From assembly GCA_023438245.1 (NCBI GenBank), contig JAEXRD010000152.1, positions 1 through 57,526 of the forward strand: a DNA stretch of 57,526 nucleotides. The letters are read 5' to 3'. Position 1 is the stretch's first letter; each line of letters begins with the position of its first letter. This DNA is from Pseudomonadota bacterium (GTDB lineage Bacteria > Desulfobacterota > Desulfovibrionia > Desulfovibrionales > Desulfovibrionaceae). Below are positions 8,320 to 16,905 of the stretch, one piece after another. The position numbers were made by a program, and so were the translations under genes. The notes below the pieces were generated by a model that was given only the letters and a program-made list of their open reading frames with translations, did not search any database and was not told the DNA's origin.

Positions 8320-8942
8320 GCGAAGCCTGGCTGCGCTACCTGAAAAACCTGCATGAAATTCTTGCCGCCATGTCCATCCGCGATGCGGACGGCGGCGAAC
8401 TGACCCCGGACATCGGGCTGAACCAGTGGGTGGACCTGGCCTGGGGCGTCAAGAGCGCCGGGGGCTGCGTCTATTTCGTGGGCAACGGGGCCAGCGCCTC
8501 CATGGCCTGCCACTTCGCCACCGACGTGGCCAAGAACGCCAAGGTGCGCTCCCAGGTGTTCACCGACCCCGCGCTCATGACCGCCGTGGCCAACGACATC
8601 CACTACGACGACGTGTTCTCCGAGCCGCTGAGCTGGCTCATGCAGCCCAACGACATGCTGGTGGCCATCAGCAGCTCGGGCAATTCGCCCAACATCGTCA
8701 AGGCCGTGCGCACCGCCCGCGAGCGCGGCGGCAAGATCGTCACCCTCTCGGCCATGCGCCCGGACAACCACATCCGCGCCCTGGGCGACCTGAACGTGTA
8801 CCTGGCCGCATCCACCTACGGCCTGGCGGAGAGCGGCCACGCCGCCATCCTGCACCACTGGACCGACATGCTCATCCACCTCAACTCCGGCCAACTGGCC
8901 AGCGCCACATGGACCACTCGCGGATCGACAGTCATAAGCTGA
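8316..8942 (+). CDS. SIS-domain sugar isomerase (GmhA-like)
   Basis: 208 aa. The SIS fold is seen as VYFVGNGASASMACHFATDVAKN (residues about 50-72), LVAISSSGNSPNIVKAV (the phosphosugar-binding SSSGNS) and the C-terminal helix ending HHWTDMLIHLN. GmhA converts sedoheptulose 7-phosphate to manno-heptose 7-phosphate, the step that precedes HldE; the reversed HldE-like protein three genes upstream makes an analogous role likely. Starts in an ATGA overlap with the previous gene and overlaps the next radical SAM gene by 34 bases. Residues specific to GmhA cannot be confirmed by eye, so another ketose/aldose phosphate substrate is possible. Confidence 0.82.
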   Translation: MSEAWLRYLKNLHEILAAMSIRDADGGELTPDIGLNQWVDLAWGVKSAGGCVYFVGNGASASMACHFATDVAKNAKVRSQVFTDPALMTAVANDIHYDDVFSEPLSWLMQPNDMLVAISSSGNSPNIVKAVRTARERGGKIVTLSAMRPDNHIRALGDLNVYLAASTYGLAESGHAAILHHWTDMLIHLNSGQLASATWTTRGSTVIS

Positions 8943-9976
8943 TGTTCCACCCGGACAGGGTGGCCCGCTGGCAGAACGGGGAAATCGTCCCGCCGCTGTA
9001 CATGGAGCTGAGCCCCAGCGGGGCCTGCAACCATCGCTGCAGTTTCTGCGGGCTGGACTTCATGGGCTACAAGCCGAGCTTCCTGGACACCGCCATGCTG
9101 CGCAAGCGGCTGACGGAAATGGGCCGCTACGGCCTGAAGAGCGCCATGTTCGCGGGCGAGGGCGAGCCCTTCCTGCACCGCGACATGCCCGCGCTGGCCC
9201 GGCACACCAAGGAATCGGGCATCGACGTGGCCTTCACCACCAACGCGGTGCTGCTGACTCCGCAGAAGGCCGCCGAGGTGCTGCCCGTCACCAGCTGGAT
9301 CAAGGTCAGCTGCAACGCGGGCACCCCGGAGAGCTACGCCAAGGTGCACGGCACCCAGGCCGCTGATTTCGGCCGCGTCATGGACAACCTGGCCGCCGCC
9401 GTGGACCTCCGCCGCAAGGACAACCTGGCCTGCACCCTGGGCCTGCAGATCCTGCTGCTGCCGGAGGTGGCCGGCGAGGTGGAGGGCCTGGCCCTGCGCT
9501 GCCGCGACCTGGGCCTGGACTACATCGTGGTCAAGCCCTACTCCCAGCACCCGCAGAGCAAGACCCGGCGCTACGAGGGCGTGTCCTACCAGGGCATGGA
9601 GGAGCTGGCCGGGCGCGTCAACGCGCTGTCCACCCCGGCGTTCAAGGTGGTGTTCCGCCTGCGCGGCATGCAGAAGGTCAGCGAGGGCACGCGGCCCTAC
9701 GACCGCTGCCTGGGCCTGCCCTTCTGGTCGTACATGGACGCACGCGGCAACATCTGGGGCTGCAGCGTGTTCCTGGGCGACGAGCGCTTCCTGTACGGCA
9801 ACGTCTACGAGCAGACCTTCCAGGAGATCTGGGAAGGCCCGCGCCGCAAGGCCTCGCTGGACTTCGTGGCCAGGGAGCTCGACGCCTCCACCTGCCGCGT
9901 GGGCTGCCGCATGGACGAGGTGAACCGCTACCTCTGGGAGCTTTCCCACCCGCACCCCCACGTGAACTTCATCTAG
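8909..9976 (+). CDS. radical SAM enzyme, SPASM-like C-terminus (paralogue of 18,771-19,874)
   Basis: 355 aa. The 4Fe-4S/SAM motif is C40-x3-C44-x2-C47 (ACNHRCSFC), followed by the SAM-binding GEGEPFLH. The C-terminal part has extra cysteines (DRCLGLPFW, IWGCSVF, DASTCRVGC) that could hold an auxiliary cluster as in SPASM/twitch proteins. It ends in HPHVNFI; the radical SAM protein at 18,771 has its cluster cysteines at identical positions and also ends HVNFI, so the two are paralogues. Overlaps the SIS gene by 34 bases, so translation is probably coupled. Substrate unknown; sugar or sugar-nucleotide modification is inferred from context. Confidence 0.85.
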   Translation: MDHSRIDSHKLMFHPDRVARWQNGEIVPPLYMELSPSGACNHRCSFCGLDFMGYKPSFLDTAMLRKRLTEMGRYGLKSAMFAGEGEPFLHRDMPALARHTKESGIDVAFTTNAVLLTPQKAAEVLPVTSWIKVSCNAGTPESYAKVHGTQAADFGRVMDNLAAAVDLRRKDNLACTLGLQILLLPEVAGEVEGLALRCRDLGLDYIVVKPYSQHPQSKTRRYEGVSYQGMEELAGRVNALSTPAFKVVFRLRGMQKVSEGTRPYDRCLGLPFWSYMDARGNIWGCSVFLGDERFLYGNVYEQTFQEIWEGPRRKASLDFVARELDASTCRVGCRMDEVNRYLWELSHPHPHVNFI

Positions 9977-10010
9977 GCCCCCCGGGACCAAGCGAGGAAG
10001 GAAACAGGCC

Positions 10011-11249
10011 ATGCCAGCCGCCACAACCGATCATGCGCTGAACGAAGGAACGCGGCTTCTGCACCGGCCCGGCCAGCTCAGCCGCGCCGGGGTGCTGGAC
10101 GTGGGCCTCAAGTGCGCGCATTCCTGCCGCTTCTGCTACTACAGCTACCTCGACGGCACGGACGACCAGTTCCGGGGCATCCGCCAGGGGTCCTTCCGCA
10201 CCGAGGAGGACTGCCGGGCCATCCTGGCCGGGTTTGCGCGCCAGGGCTTCGTCAATTTCGACGTCACCGGCGGCGAGCCCACGCTCATGCCCGCCCTGCC
10301 CGCGCTGGTGGACTACGCCCGGCGCGACCTGGGCCTGGCCGCGCGGGTCATCACCCTGGGCCAGTTCCTGCTGAGGCAACGCCCGGGCCGGGGCACGCTG
10401 CTGGACGAACTGCTTCAGGCCGGGCTGGCGGACCTGCTGCTCTCGGCCCATGCCTGCACCGAGGAGAGCTTCCGCGCCTGCACCGGCGGCTCCTGGAACA
10501 CGCTTTCCGCGCTCATGGACGAGCTGGACCGCCGGGACTTCCAGTTCGGGGCCAACACCACCGTGTTCGCGGACAACTTCCGCTCCCTGCCGGACATCGC
10601 CCAGGCCCTGGCGGCCCACGGGCTGTACGTGCAGAACTACATCTTCTTCAACGCCTACTACGGCTGGCGGCAGGACGAGCGCGCCGCCCGCGTGCAGTCC
10701 CGCTACTCCGAGGCCTACCCGCACCTGCGCCGGGCCGTGGAGCTGCTGGACGCCCGGGGCGTGGCGGTGAACATCCGCTACGTGCCGCTGTGCGTGGTGC
10801 CGGGGCTGGAGCGCCATGTGGTGGGGGCCATCGGCCTGGCCCACGACCCCTTCGAGTGGCGCAACCGGGCCTGCAACCACGAAGCCGCGCCGGACTTCTG
10901 CTCCCAGGCGCTGGAGATCCCGCCCTCCGGCGTGCGCGAGGCCCACGCCTACCGCCCGCTGGACGAGGCGCTGCCGAATGGCGTGCGCGTCACGGGCATG
11001 CGCGGGGAGCGCTTCAAGCTGTTCACCTCGGCCTGCCAGGACTGCGCCGCGCGCGAGGCCTGCGACGGCATCGACCCCGGCTACCTGGCCCGCCACGGGG
11101 ACTCGGAATTCACGCCCTACGCCGACATGGCGCTCTCCGGCCCGCTGCTGAAGGCCCGGCTGGACTACGCCCCGGCCTTCGCCGTGAAGCTGGGGGGCAA
11201 GGCCGTCATGCGCACCGGCATGCGAGATATTTCCGGAGCCGAATCATGA
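10011..11249 (+). CDS. radical SAM enzyme with C-terminal Cys cluster
   Basis: 412 aa. C35-x3-C39-x2-C42 (KCAHSCRFCYY), then the SAM-contacting DVTGGEPTLMP. The C-terminal region has CNHEAAPDFC and CQDCAAREACDG, likely auxiliary Fe-S ligands. GGAAGGA lies ahead of ATG 10,011 and the gene ends in an ATGA overlap with the following glycosyltransferase. It belongs to the island's set of nine radical SAM proteins but is not a close paralogue of the others by eye. The substrate cannot be named. Confidence 0.85.
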   Translation: MPAATTDHALNEGTRLLHRPGQLSRAGVLDVGLKCAHSCRFCYYSYLDGTDDQFRGIRQGSFRTEEDCRAILAGFARQGFVNFDVTGGEPTLMPALPALVDYARRDLGLAARVITLGQFLLRQRPGRGTLLDELLQAGLADLLLSAHACTEESFRACTGGSWNTLSALMDELDRRDFQFGANTTVFADNFRSLPDIAQALAAHGLYVQNYIFFNAYYGWRQDERAARVQSRYSEAYPHLRRAVELLDARGVAVNIRYVPLCVVPGLERHVVGAIGLAHDPFEWRNRACNHEAAPDFCSQALEIPPSGVREAHAYRPLDEALPNGVRVTGMRGERFKLFTSACQDCAAREACDGIDPGYLARHGDSEFTPYADMALSGPLLKARLDYAPAFAVKLGGKAVMRTGMRDISGAES

Positions 11250-13060
11250 GCCGCGCCGCCAAGCCCACCCCGGAGGCCCTCGCGCCCGATCTTTCCGGCG
11301 CTTCCGGCCTGCCCGATCTGTCTGGCCTGCCCGATCTGTCTGGCCTGTTCGGCCCGCTGGAGGGGCTGGACCCGGCGCTGTTCTCCGCCGTGGTGCGCCA
11401 GACCGCCCGCGTTGTGCCGCAGCACTTCGTGGACAAGAACGCCGCCCTGCTGGAGCGCCGCATGGCCGCCCCGGTGCTGGACGGGCTGTGGCGGTCCGGC
11501 GTGCGCCGCGTGGCCCTGGCCGGGCCGGGCCCGGCCCTGGACGAGCTGCTGCGCTCCGGTATCCTGGAGCGCTTCTCCCTGGCGGGCATCTACAGCGCCG
11601 CCGGGGGCGAGGAGATTTTCGCCGGGGCCTACGGCCACCAGCGGGCGCGGGCGCTGGCCAGCCTGGGCAAGGGCGATGCCGACGCGCTGCTGCTCACCGA
11701 CGGCCTGGAGCAGTCCTGCCTGGACCGGATTCCCGTGGGCCTGCGCGTGGCCGCGCTGCCCGGCCTGGCCCAGGACCGCGCCCTGCGCCTGTTCCTGCCC
11801 CAGACCCGGCGCGAGCACGCCGAGCACTTCGCCCTGCTGGAAGAGCAGGCCGCCCGCGTGCTGGACGAGGCCTTCGAGCCCGGGAACACCGTGCTCTTCG
11901 CGGGCGTCTACGCCTATTTCAATTTCAACCGCATGAGCCGCGCCCTGCGCGCGCGCGGCCTGCGCACGGCCTTCCTGTGCCTGAACCCTTCCAACACGCC
12001 GTTCCGCGACGGGGCCTTCGACGCCGTGGCCCACGCGGGCAGCGACATGGAGCTGTTCTACCGCCTGCTGTGCCGCCACCGCTACCGGGTGGTGCACTTC
12101 CAGGCCTGGCTGGGGCTGCACTGCTTCGCCGCCGCGGCCTGCCGCCTGTGCCCCTCGCCCATGGCCGTGGAGTTCAACGACATTCCGCAGTTCGTGCTGT
12201 CGCGCGAGGACTTCGACCGGGCCTTCGGACCCGGCCAGTTCGAGCGCGAGGAGGCCGGGGTGCAGACCGTGCTGGACCACGCCGGGGCGCTCATCCTGAA
12301 CGCCCGCGAGGAGGCCGCCGCCGAGCTGCTTACAATGGCGGGCAGCAACCGCCGGGCGGGCATCTTCTCGTTCCACAGCTATCCTGATCCGGCACACTTC
12401 GGCCCGGAGAAAACACCGGCAAGCGCCAAGGGCGGCCCCGTGCGCATCGGCTTTGCGGGCTCGCTCAACCCCTCCTCGCACCCGGACGAGGTCTTCGGCG
12501 ACGTGAAGCTGCTGGGGCTCATCACCGAGCTCACCGGCCAGGGGCTGGAGTTCCAGCTGTTCTTCAACCCCTTCCAGCGGCCCGAGCCCCAGGGCGCGTT
12601 CTGGGACTATTTCCACCTGGCCGGACGCCAGCCGCTGTTCAAGCTGCGCCACGGGGTCAGCCCCGCCGCGCTCTCCGGCGAGTTGGCCGGGCTGCACTAC
12701 GGCAGCATGCTCTACCGCATCCCGCCGGGCTTCCGCATCCGGGCCGAGCACTTCCGCCACATGATGCCCACCAAGCTGTTCAGCTACCTGGAGGCCGGGC
12801 TGCCGGTGCTGGTGAGCGAGGAGCTCCTGGGCGTGGCCCGGCTGGTGCGCGAGCGCGGCCTGGGCCTGGTGCTGGCCGCGGCGGACCTGCCGCGCCTGGC
12901 GGAGATCCTGGCCGAGACCGACCACGCAGCCCTGCGCCGAAACGTGCTGGCCTACCGCCAGGAGCAGTCCATGCCCAGCATGATCGGGCGGCTGCTGGAC
13001 ATCTACGAGCATGCCCGCGCCGCCACCAGCGGAGCGCCAAGCGACCGGAGCCCCCGATGA
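11246..13060 (+). CDS. glycosyltransferase-like protein, GT-B type C-terminus
   Basis: 604 aa. N-terminal 40 residues carry a low-complexity LPDLSG repeat, encoded by two identical 18-base units (11,311-11,346). Residues about 85-160 form a Rossmann-like module (SGVRRVALAGPGPALDELL) that recurs in other island proteins. From about 210 on it resembles a GT-B glycosyltransferase: VEFNDIPQFV, RIGFAGSLNPSSHPDEVFGD, LRHGVSPAAL and MMPTKLFSYLEAGLPVLVSEEL, the last equivalent to the donor-binding E-x7-E region of GT4-type enzymes. The same C-terminal block is fused to a radical SAM enzyme at 23,332. ATGA overlaps with both neighbours. Donor and acceptor are unknown. Confidence 0.72.
   Translation: MSRAAKPTPEALAPDLSGASGLPDLSGLPDLSGLFGPLEGLDPALFSAVVRQTARVVPQHFVDKNAALLERRMAAPVLDGLWRSGVRRVALAGPGPALDELLRSGILERFSLAGIYSAAGGEEIFAGAYGHQRARALASLGKGDADALLLTDGLEQSCLDRIPVGLRVAALPGLAQDRALRLFLPQTRREHAEHFALLEEQAARVLDEAFEPGNTVLFAGVYAYFNFNRMSRALRARGLRTAFLCLNPSNTPFRDGAFDAVAHAGSDMELFYRLLCRHRYRVVHFQAWLGLHCFAAAACRLCPSPMAVEFNDIPQFVLSREDFDRAFGPGQFEREEAGVQTVLDHAGALILNAREEAAAELLTMAGSNRRAGIFSFHSYPDPAHFGPEKTPASAKGGPVRIGFAGSLNPSSHPDEVFGDVKLLGLITELTGQGLEFQLFFNPFQRPEPQGAFWDYFHLAGRQPLFKLRHGVSPAALSGELAGLHYGSMLYRIPPGFRIRAEHFRHMMPTKLFSYLEAGLPVLVSEELLGVARLVRERGLGLVLAAADLPRLAEILAETDHAALRRNVLAYRQEQSMPSMIGRLLDIYEHARAATSGAPSDRSPR
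11311..11346 (+). repeat. 18-bp tandem repeat inside glycosyltransferase gene
   Basis: Two identical 18-base units (11,311-11,328 and 11,329-11,346) encode the repeated LPDLSG; a degenerate unit lies just before. In frame, so it only changes linker length. Confidence 0.8.
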
Positions 13061-14298
13061 GCGAATTTTCCTGGCTGGACGGCGAGAACCGCCAGCGCCT
13101 GCTGGACATCCTGGCCGCGCCCATGCCGCGCGGGCGCGGAACCCTGGCCTACCGCGACCTGCCGAGGCACCTGGGCCAGAGCCGCGTGAACGGCAAGCCG
13201 CACATCGTCTGCGTGGCCTACTATCCCTTCGCCTCGGTCATCAAGCGCGCCCTGGCCCTGCGCCGCGGCGGCGAGGCCCACGTCACCTTCCTGGGCTGCT
13301 GCATCCGCGAGGACGCGGACATCGCCCGCTGGTTCGACGAGTACTACGAGGTGGAGGACTACGCCGAGCTGCACCGCATTTTGAAGGGCGCGCGCCCGGC
13401 GGCCATCCACGCCACGGCCCCGCATTTCCACATGGCGGCCCTGGCCACGGACGCCGCGCCCGAGGCCCGGCTGGTGCTGGACATCGTGGACAGCGCCCTG
13501 TTCCAGCACGGCGACCCGGAGCACCCGGACGCCCGCCTTGAGCGCGCGCTGCTGACCCGCTGCGCCGCCGTGGCCCACAAGCTGCCGGAGGAGGGCTACG
13601 CCCGCCTGCTGGCTGGGCACGGCCTCAGTGGGCCCAAGGCCCCGCCGGGCTACCTGGTGCACAGCCTGCCCTGCGCGGAGCTGTTCACCGAGGCCGAGCC
13701 CGCCCCGGCCCCGCCCTTCAAGCTGGTCTACGCCGGGGGCGTCATGCCCTACGCCATCGCCATCAAGAAGGGCTACGGCCACCACGTGTTCGACCCGCTC
13801 ATCGAGGGCACGCGGGCGCTGGGCATCGAGCTGGACATGCACGTGAACCAGAACGCCCGCGACATGCACTGGGAGGACCAGGAGCGCTACTTCGAGTACG
13901 CCCGGCAGATGCCGCACTTCCGGTTCCTCAAGGGCGTGCCCTTCCACGAACTGCCCCGGGCCATCAGCGGGGCGCACTTCGGGCTTTTGTTCGACAACCT
14001 GGCGCGCACCGGGCACGACCCGGAGATCTTCCGCCAGAACATGTCCTCCAAGATCTTCAGCTACGTGGAGGCCGGGCTGCCCATCCTCGTCTATCCGCAG
14101 TTCGAGTACATGACCCGGTTCATCCTGGAGCACGGCATCGGCCTGGCCTACCCCATCGAGAACCTGGAGGAGCTGCCGGGCATCATGGCCCGCGCCGACC
14201 TGCCCGCGCTCAAGGCCAACGTGCGGCGCTTCCGCCGGGAGCACGAGATCGGCACCACGCGCCTGCCCATGCTCAAGGCCCTGGGGCTGGCGGGGTAG
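13057..14298 (+). CDS. GT-B type glycosyltransferase
   Basis: 413 aa. HIVCVAYYPFASVIKRALAL opens a Rossmann-like domain; FKLVYAGGVMPYAI starts the second; LKGVPFHELPRAISGAHFGLLFDN and SSKIFSYVEAGLPILVYPQFEYM match the donor-site end of GT-B enzymes and the C-terminal block of its upstream neighbour. It starts in an ATGA overlap with that neighbour and is followed 3 bases later by the HAD-APH fusion. Likely a cytoplasmic enzyme adding one sugar during assembly of the island's glycan. Specificity is not deducible. Confidence 0.78.
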   Translation: MSEFSWLDGENRQRLLDILAAPMPRGRGTLAYRDLPRHLGQSRVNGKPHIVCVAYYPFASVIKRALALRRGGEAHVTFLGCCIREDADIARWFDEYYEVEDYAELHRILKGARPAAIHATAPHFHMAALATDAAPEARLVLDIVDSALFQHGDPEHPDARLERALLTRCAAVAHKLPEEGYARLLAGHGLSGPKAPPGYLVHSLPCAELFTEAEPAPAPPFKLVYAGGVMPYAIAIKKGYGHHVFDPLIEGTRALGIELDMHVNQNARDMHWEDQERYFEYARQMPHFRFLKGVPFHELPRAISGAHFGLLFDNLARTGHDPEIFRQNMSSKIFSYVEAGLPILVYPQFEYMTRFILEHGIGLAYPIENLEELPGIMARADLPALKANVRRFRREHEIGTTRLPMLKALGLAG

Positions 14299-14301
14299 AC
14301 C

Positions 14302-16071
14302 GTGGTCATCGGGCTGGACCTGGACAACACGCTGGTGGGCTACGAGGAGCTGTTCCCCGTGGCCGCGGCGGAGCTGGGGCTGTTCACGCCCGAGGAACTC
14401 TCCGAGCTTTCCGCCCGGGCCCCGGGCAAGACGCCCCTGCGCGACGCCCTGCGCGCCCGCCCCGGCGGGGAATACCAGTGGCGCGACGTGCAGGCCCTGG
14501 TCTACGGGCGGGAGATCATGAACGCCCGGCCCTTCCCGGGCGTGCTGCCCTTCCTGGCCCGCTGCCGCGAGCTGGGCCTGCCGGTGTTCGTGGTCAGCCA
14601 CAAGACGCCCACGGCCAGCTGCCGGGGCCAGATTTTCGACCTGCGCCAGGTTGCCCTGGCCTGGCTGGAGAAGGCCGGGCTGTTCAACCCCGCCGCCTCG
14701 CCGCTGACCCCGGAGCACGTGTTCTTCGCCGCCACCAGGGCGGAAAAGCTGGCGCGCATAGCCGAGCTGGGCTGCCGCGTGTTCGTGGACGACCTGGTGG
14801 AGCTGTTCCTGGAGCCGGACTTCCCGCCGGGCGTTGAGCAGGTGCTGCTGGACCCTTCGGGCCAGGCAGGCCAGCTCCATCCGGAGTTCCGGGGCGCGCT
14901 TGCCCGCTCCTGGGCCGAGGTGGCGGCCCTCGTACTCGGCCCGCTGGAGGCCCCTGACGCAGCGCTGGCCGCCAGGGCCGGGGAATTGCTGGGCGCGCGC
15001 GCGGCCGGGTTCCGGCGCATCTTCGCCGGGGGCAACAGCCGCGTATGGCGCATGGACCTGGAGGGCGGCGGCAGCGCGGCCCTGAAGCACTATTTCCGCC
15101 ACGCCGACGACCCGCGCGACCGCCTGGGCGTGGAGTTCGGGGCCCTCACCCGGCTGTGGGACTCCGGAATATCGGAGTTGCGCGCGGCCATCCCGCGCCC
15201 GCTTGCCGCCGCGCCGGAGCAGGGCCTGGCCCTGTACGGCTTTGTGGAGGGCGAGGCGGTGAGCGCCCCCGGCGAGGGCGAGCTGGCCCAGGCCGTTGGG
15301 TTCCTGGGCCTGCTGCGCCGGGCCGGGAAAGCGTTCGCGGGCTTTCCCTGGGCCTCGGACGCCTGCAAGAACGGCGCGGACCTGGCCGGACGCGTGGAGG
15401 CCCGGCTCCAGGCGCTGGAAGAGGCCGAAAGGGCAGGAAATTCTTCGGGACTTTTTCGCGAAATGATCGATTTCGTGACCGGCCCGCTGCGGGAAACGCT
15501 CGCAGCCGTAGAGAATCGCGGGCGCAGGCTGCTGGGCCCGGACTGGGAGCGCGAGCTGCCCAAGGCCGGGCGCGTGCCCAGCCCCTCGGACTTCGGCTTC
15601 CACAACGCGCTGCGCAGAAGCGGCGGCCAAGTGGTGTTCCTGGACTTCGAATACTTCGGCTGGGACGATCCGGCGAAACTTGTGTCGGATTTCCTGCTAC
15701 ATCCGCGCAACCCGCTGCCAGCCCAGCTCAAAACATGTTTCCTTAGACAAAGTTTAGAGTTATATGGAGACCTGCCCGGGGCAGGTTCGCGGCTTTTGGC
15801 CCTGTATCCGCTGGTGGGGCTGGCCTGGTGCGCCATCATGCTCAACGTGTTCACGCGCGCCAGCCTGGAGCGCCGCGAGTTCGCCGGGGCTGGAGCAGGT
15901 GAGGAACTGCTGGCGGCCCAGCTGGGCAAGGCCAGGGGCCTGCTGGAAGGGCTGCGCCGCTGGCTGGACCAGGCGCGGGACATGACATCCCTCACCCCGG
16001 CCCAGGCGCACCTTTTCCCCCACGTCGACCTCCACACCGGCCCCCATGCCGGCCCCCATACCGGCCGATAG
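14302..16071 (+). CDS. HAD phosphatase-aminoglycoside/choline kinase-like fusion
   Basis: 589 aa, GTG start. Residues 1-200 form a HAD-type hydrolase: nucleophile motif D6-L-D8-N-T-L, VFVVSHKT (motif II) and CRVFVDDLVELF (motif III/IV). Residues about 235-560 resemble aminoglycoside/choline kinases: GNSRVWRMDLEGGGSAALKHY (ATP-site beta hairpin and Lys), the PSDFGFHNAL motif (about 430-440) in place of the usual HGDLHPGN, and VVFLDFEYFGWDDPAKLVSDF supplying the metal Asp. A phosphatase and a small-molecule kinase on one chain is unusual. The C-terminal tail has a 12-base repeat encoding HxGP units. In this context it may phosphorylate or recycle a sugar or alcohol attached to the glycan. The next gene starts 20 bases later. 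Confidence 0.72.
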   Translation: MVIGLDLDNTLVGYEELFPVAAAELGLFTPEELSELSARAPGKTPLRDALRARPGGEYQWRDVQALVYGREIMNARPFPGVLPFLARCRELGLPVFVVSHKTPTASCRGQIFDLRQVALAWLEKAGLFNPAASPLTPEHVFFAATRAEKLARIAELGCRVFVDDLVELFLEPDFPPGVEQVLLDPSGQAGQLHPEFRGALARSWAEVAALVLGPLEAPDAALAARAGELLGARAAGFRRIFAGGNSRVWRMDLEGGGSAALKHYFRHADDPRDRLGVEFGALTRLWDSGISELRAAIPRPLAAAPEQGLALYGFVEGEAVSAPGEGELAQAVGFLGLLRRAGKAFAGFPWASDACKNGADLAGRVEARLQALEEAERAGNSSGLFREMIDFVTGPLRETLAAVENRGRRLLGPDWERELPKAGRVPSPSDFGFHNALRRSGGQVVFLDFEYFGWDDPAKLVSDFLLHPRNPLPAQLKTCFLRQSLELYGDLPGAGSRLLALYPLVGLAWCAIMLNVFTRASLERREFAGAGAGEELLAAQLGKARGLLEGLRRWLDQARDMTSLTPAQAHLFPHVDLHTGPHAGPHTGR

Positions 16072-16091
16072 GCCGCCAAACGGGAGCACCC

Positions 16092-16895
16092 ATGGACGCA
16101 CGTTCCAAATCCCTGCGCAGGCAGATCATCAAGACCCTGGTGGCGGGCAAGCGCGGCCACCCCGGCCCGGCGCTGTCGCTGGTGGAGATCATGCGCGTGC
16201 TCTACGACAGCATTCTGCGCCACGACCCCGCCAACCCCGCCTGGCCCGACCGCGACCGCTGCATCCTGTCCAAGGGCCACGGCTGCCTGGCGCTGTACGT
16301 CATGCTCCAGGACAAGGGCTACTTCGACGAGGCCTGCCTGTGGAGCTTCTGCGGCACGGAGTCCATCCTGGGCGGCCACCCGGAGCGCGGGCGCATCCCC
16401 GGCGTGGAGGCCAGCACCGGCAGCCTGGGCCACGGCTTCTCCATCGGCATCGGCTTCGCCCTGGCGGCCCGGCACGACGGACGGCCCAGCCGCGTGTTCG
16501 TGGTCATGGGCGACGGCGAGTGCAACGAGGGCTCCACCTGGGAGGCCGCCATGAGCGCGGGCAAGCACAGGCTGGAAAACCTCGTGGTGCTGGTGGACTA
16601 CAACAAGCTGCAGTCGTACGGCCCCGTGGCCGAGGTGCAGGACCTGGAGCCCTTCGGCGACAAGTGGCGGGCCTTCGGCTTCGGCGTGGCCGAGGTGGAC
16701 GGGCACGACGTGGCGGCGCTCACGGACCGGCTCTCGCGCCTGCCCGTGGAGCCGGGCAAGCCCAGCGTGGTGATCTGCCACACGGTGAAGGGCAAGGGCC
16801 TGCCCCAGGCCGAAAACAACCCGGCCTGGCACCACAAGAGCGCCATCGCCGACGACGTGGCCGCCGAGATCCTGGCCGCCATAGAAGCCTACTAG
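16092..16895 (+). CDS. transketolase-like, N-terminal (TPP-binding) subunit
   Basis: 267 aa, the usual size for split transketolase alpha subunits. GHPGPALSLVEI near the start, LSKGHGCLALY, EASTGSLGHGFSIGIG and the TPP motif GDGECNEGSTWEAA (G140 onward, ending near NLVVLVDYNK) are all present. It pairs with the following gene, which supplies the pyrimidine-binding and C-terminal domains. GGGAG precedes the start. Within a glycan operon a split transketolase more likely transfers a two-carbon unit onto a specialised sugar than serves central metabolism. Confidence 0.92.
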   Translation: MDARSKSLRRQIIKTLVAGKRGHPGPALSLVEIMRVLYDSILRHDPANPAWPDRDRCILSKGHGCLALYVMLQDKGYFDEACLWSFCGTESILGGHPERGRIPGVEASTGSLGHGFSIGIGFALAARHDGRPSRVFVVMGDGECNEGSTWEAAMSAGKHRLENLVVLVDYNKLQSYGPVAEVQDLEPFGDKWRAFGFGVAEVDGHDVAALTDRLSRLPVEPGKPSVVICHTVKGKGLPQAENNPAWHHKSAIADDVAAEILAAIEAY

Positions 16896-16905
16896 CGGAG
16901 GGGCC

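Noticed and set aside
9977..10010. Short gap containing GCGAGGAAGGA and GAAACAGGCC, both words of the structured element
   Set aside because: Only 34 bases long, no pairing partner for the inverted repeat, and the first word serves as a ribosome site; chance resemblance is more likely.
16064..16071. GCCGATAG as a second sigma-28 -10 box
   Set aside because: It lies in a coding 12-base repeat and has no TAAA at the proper distance upstream.
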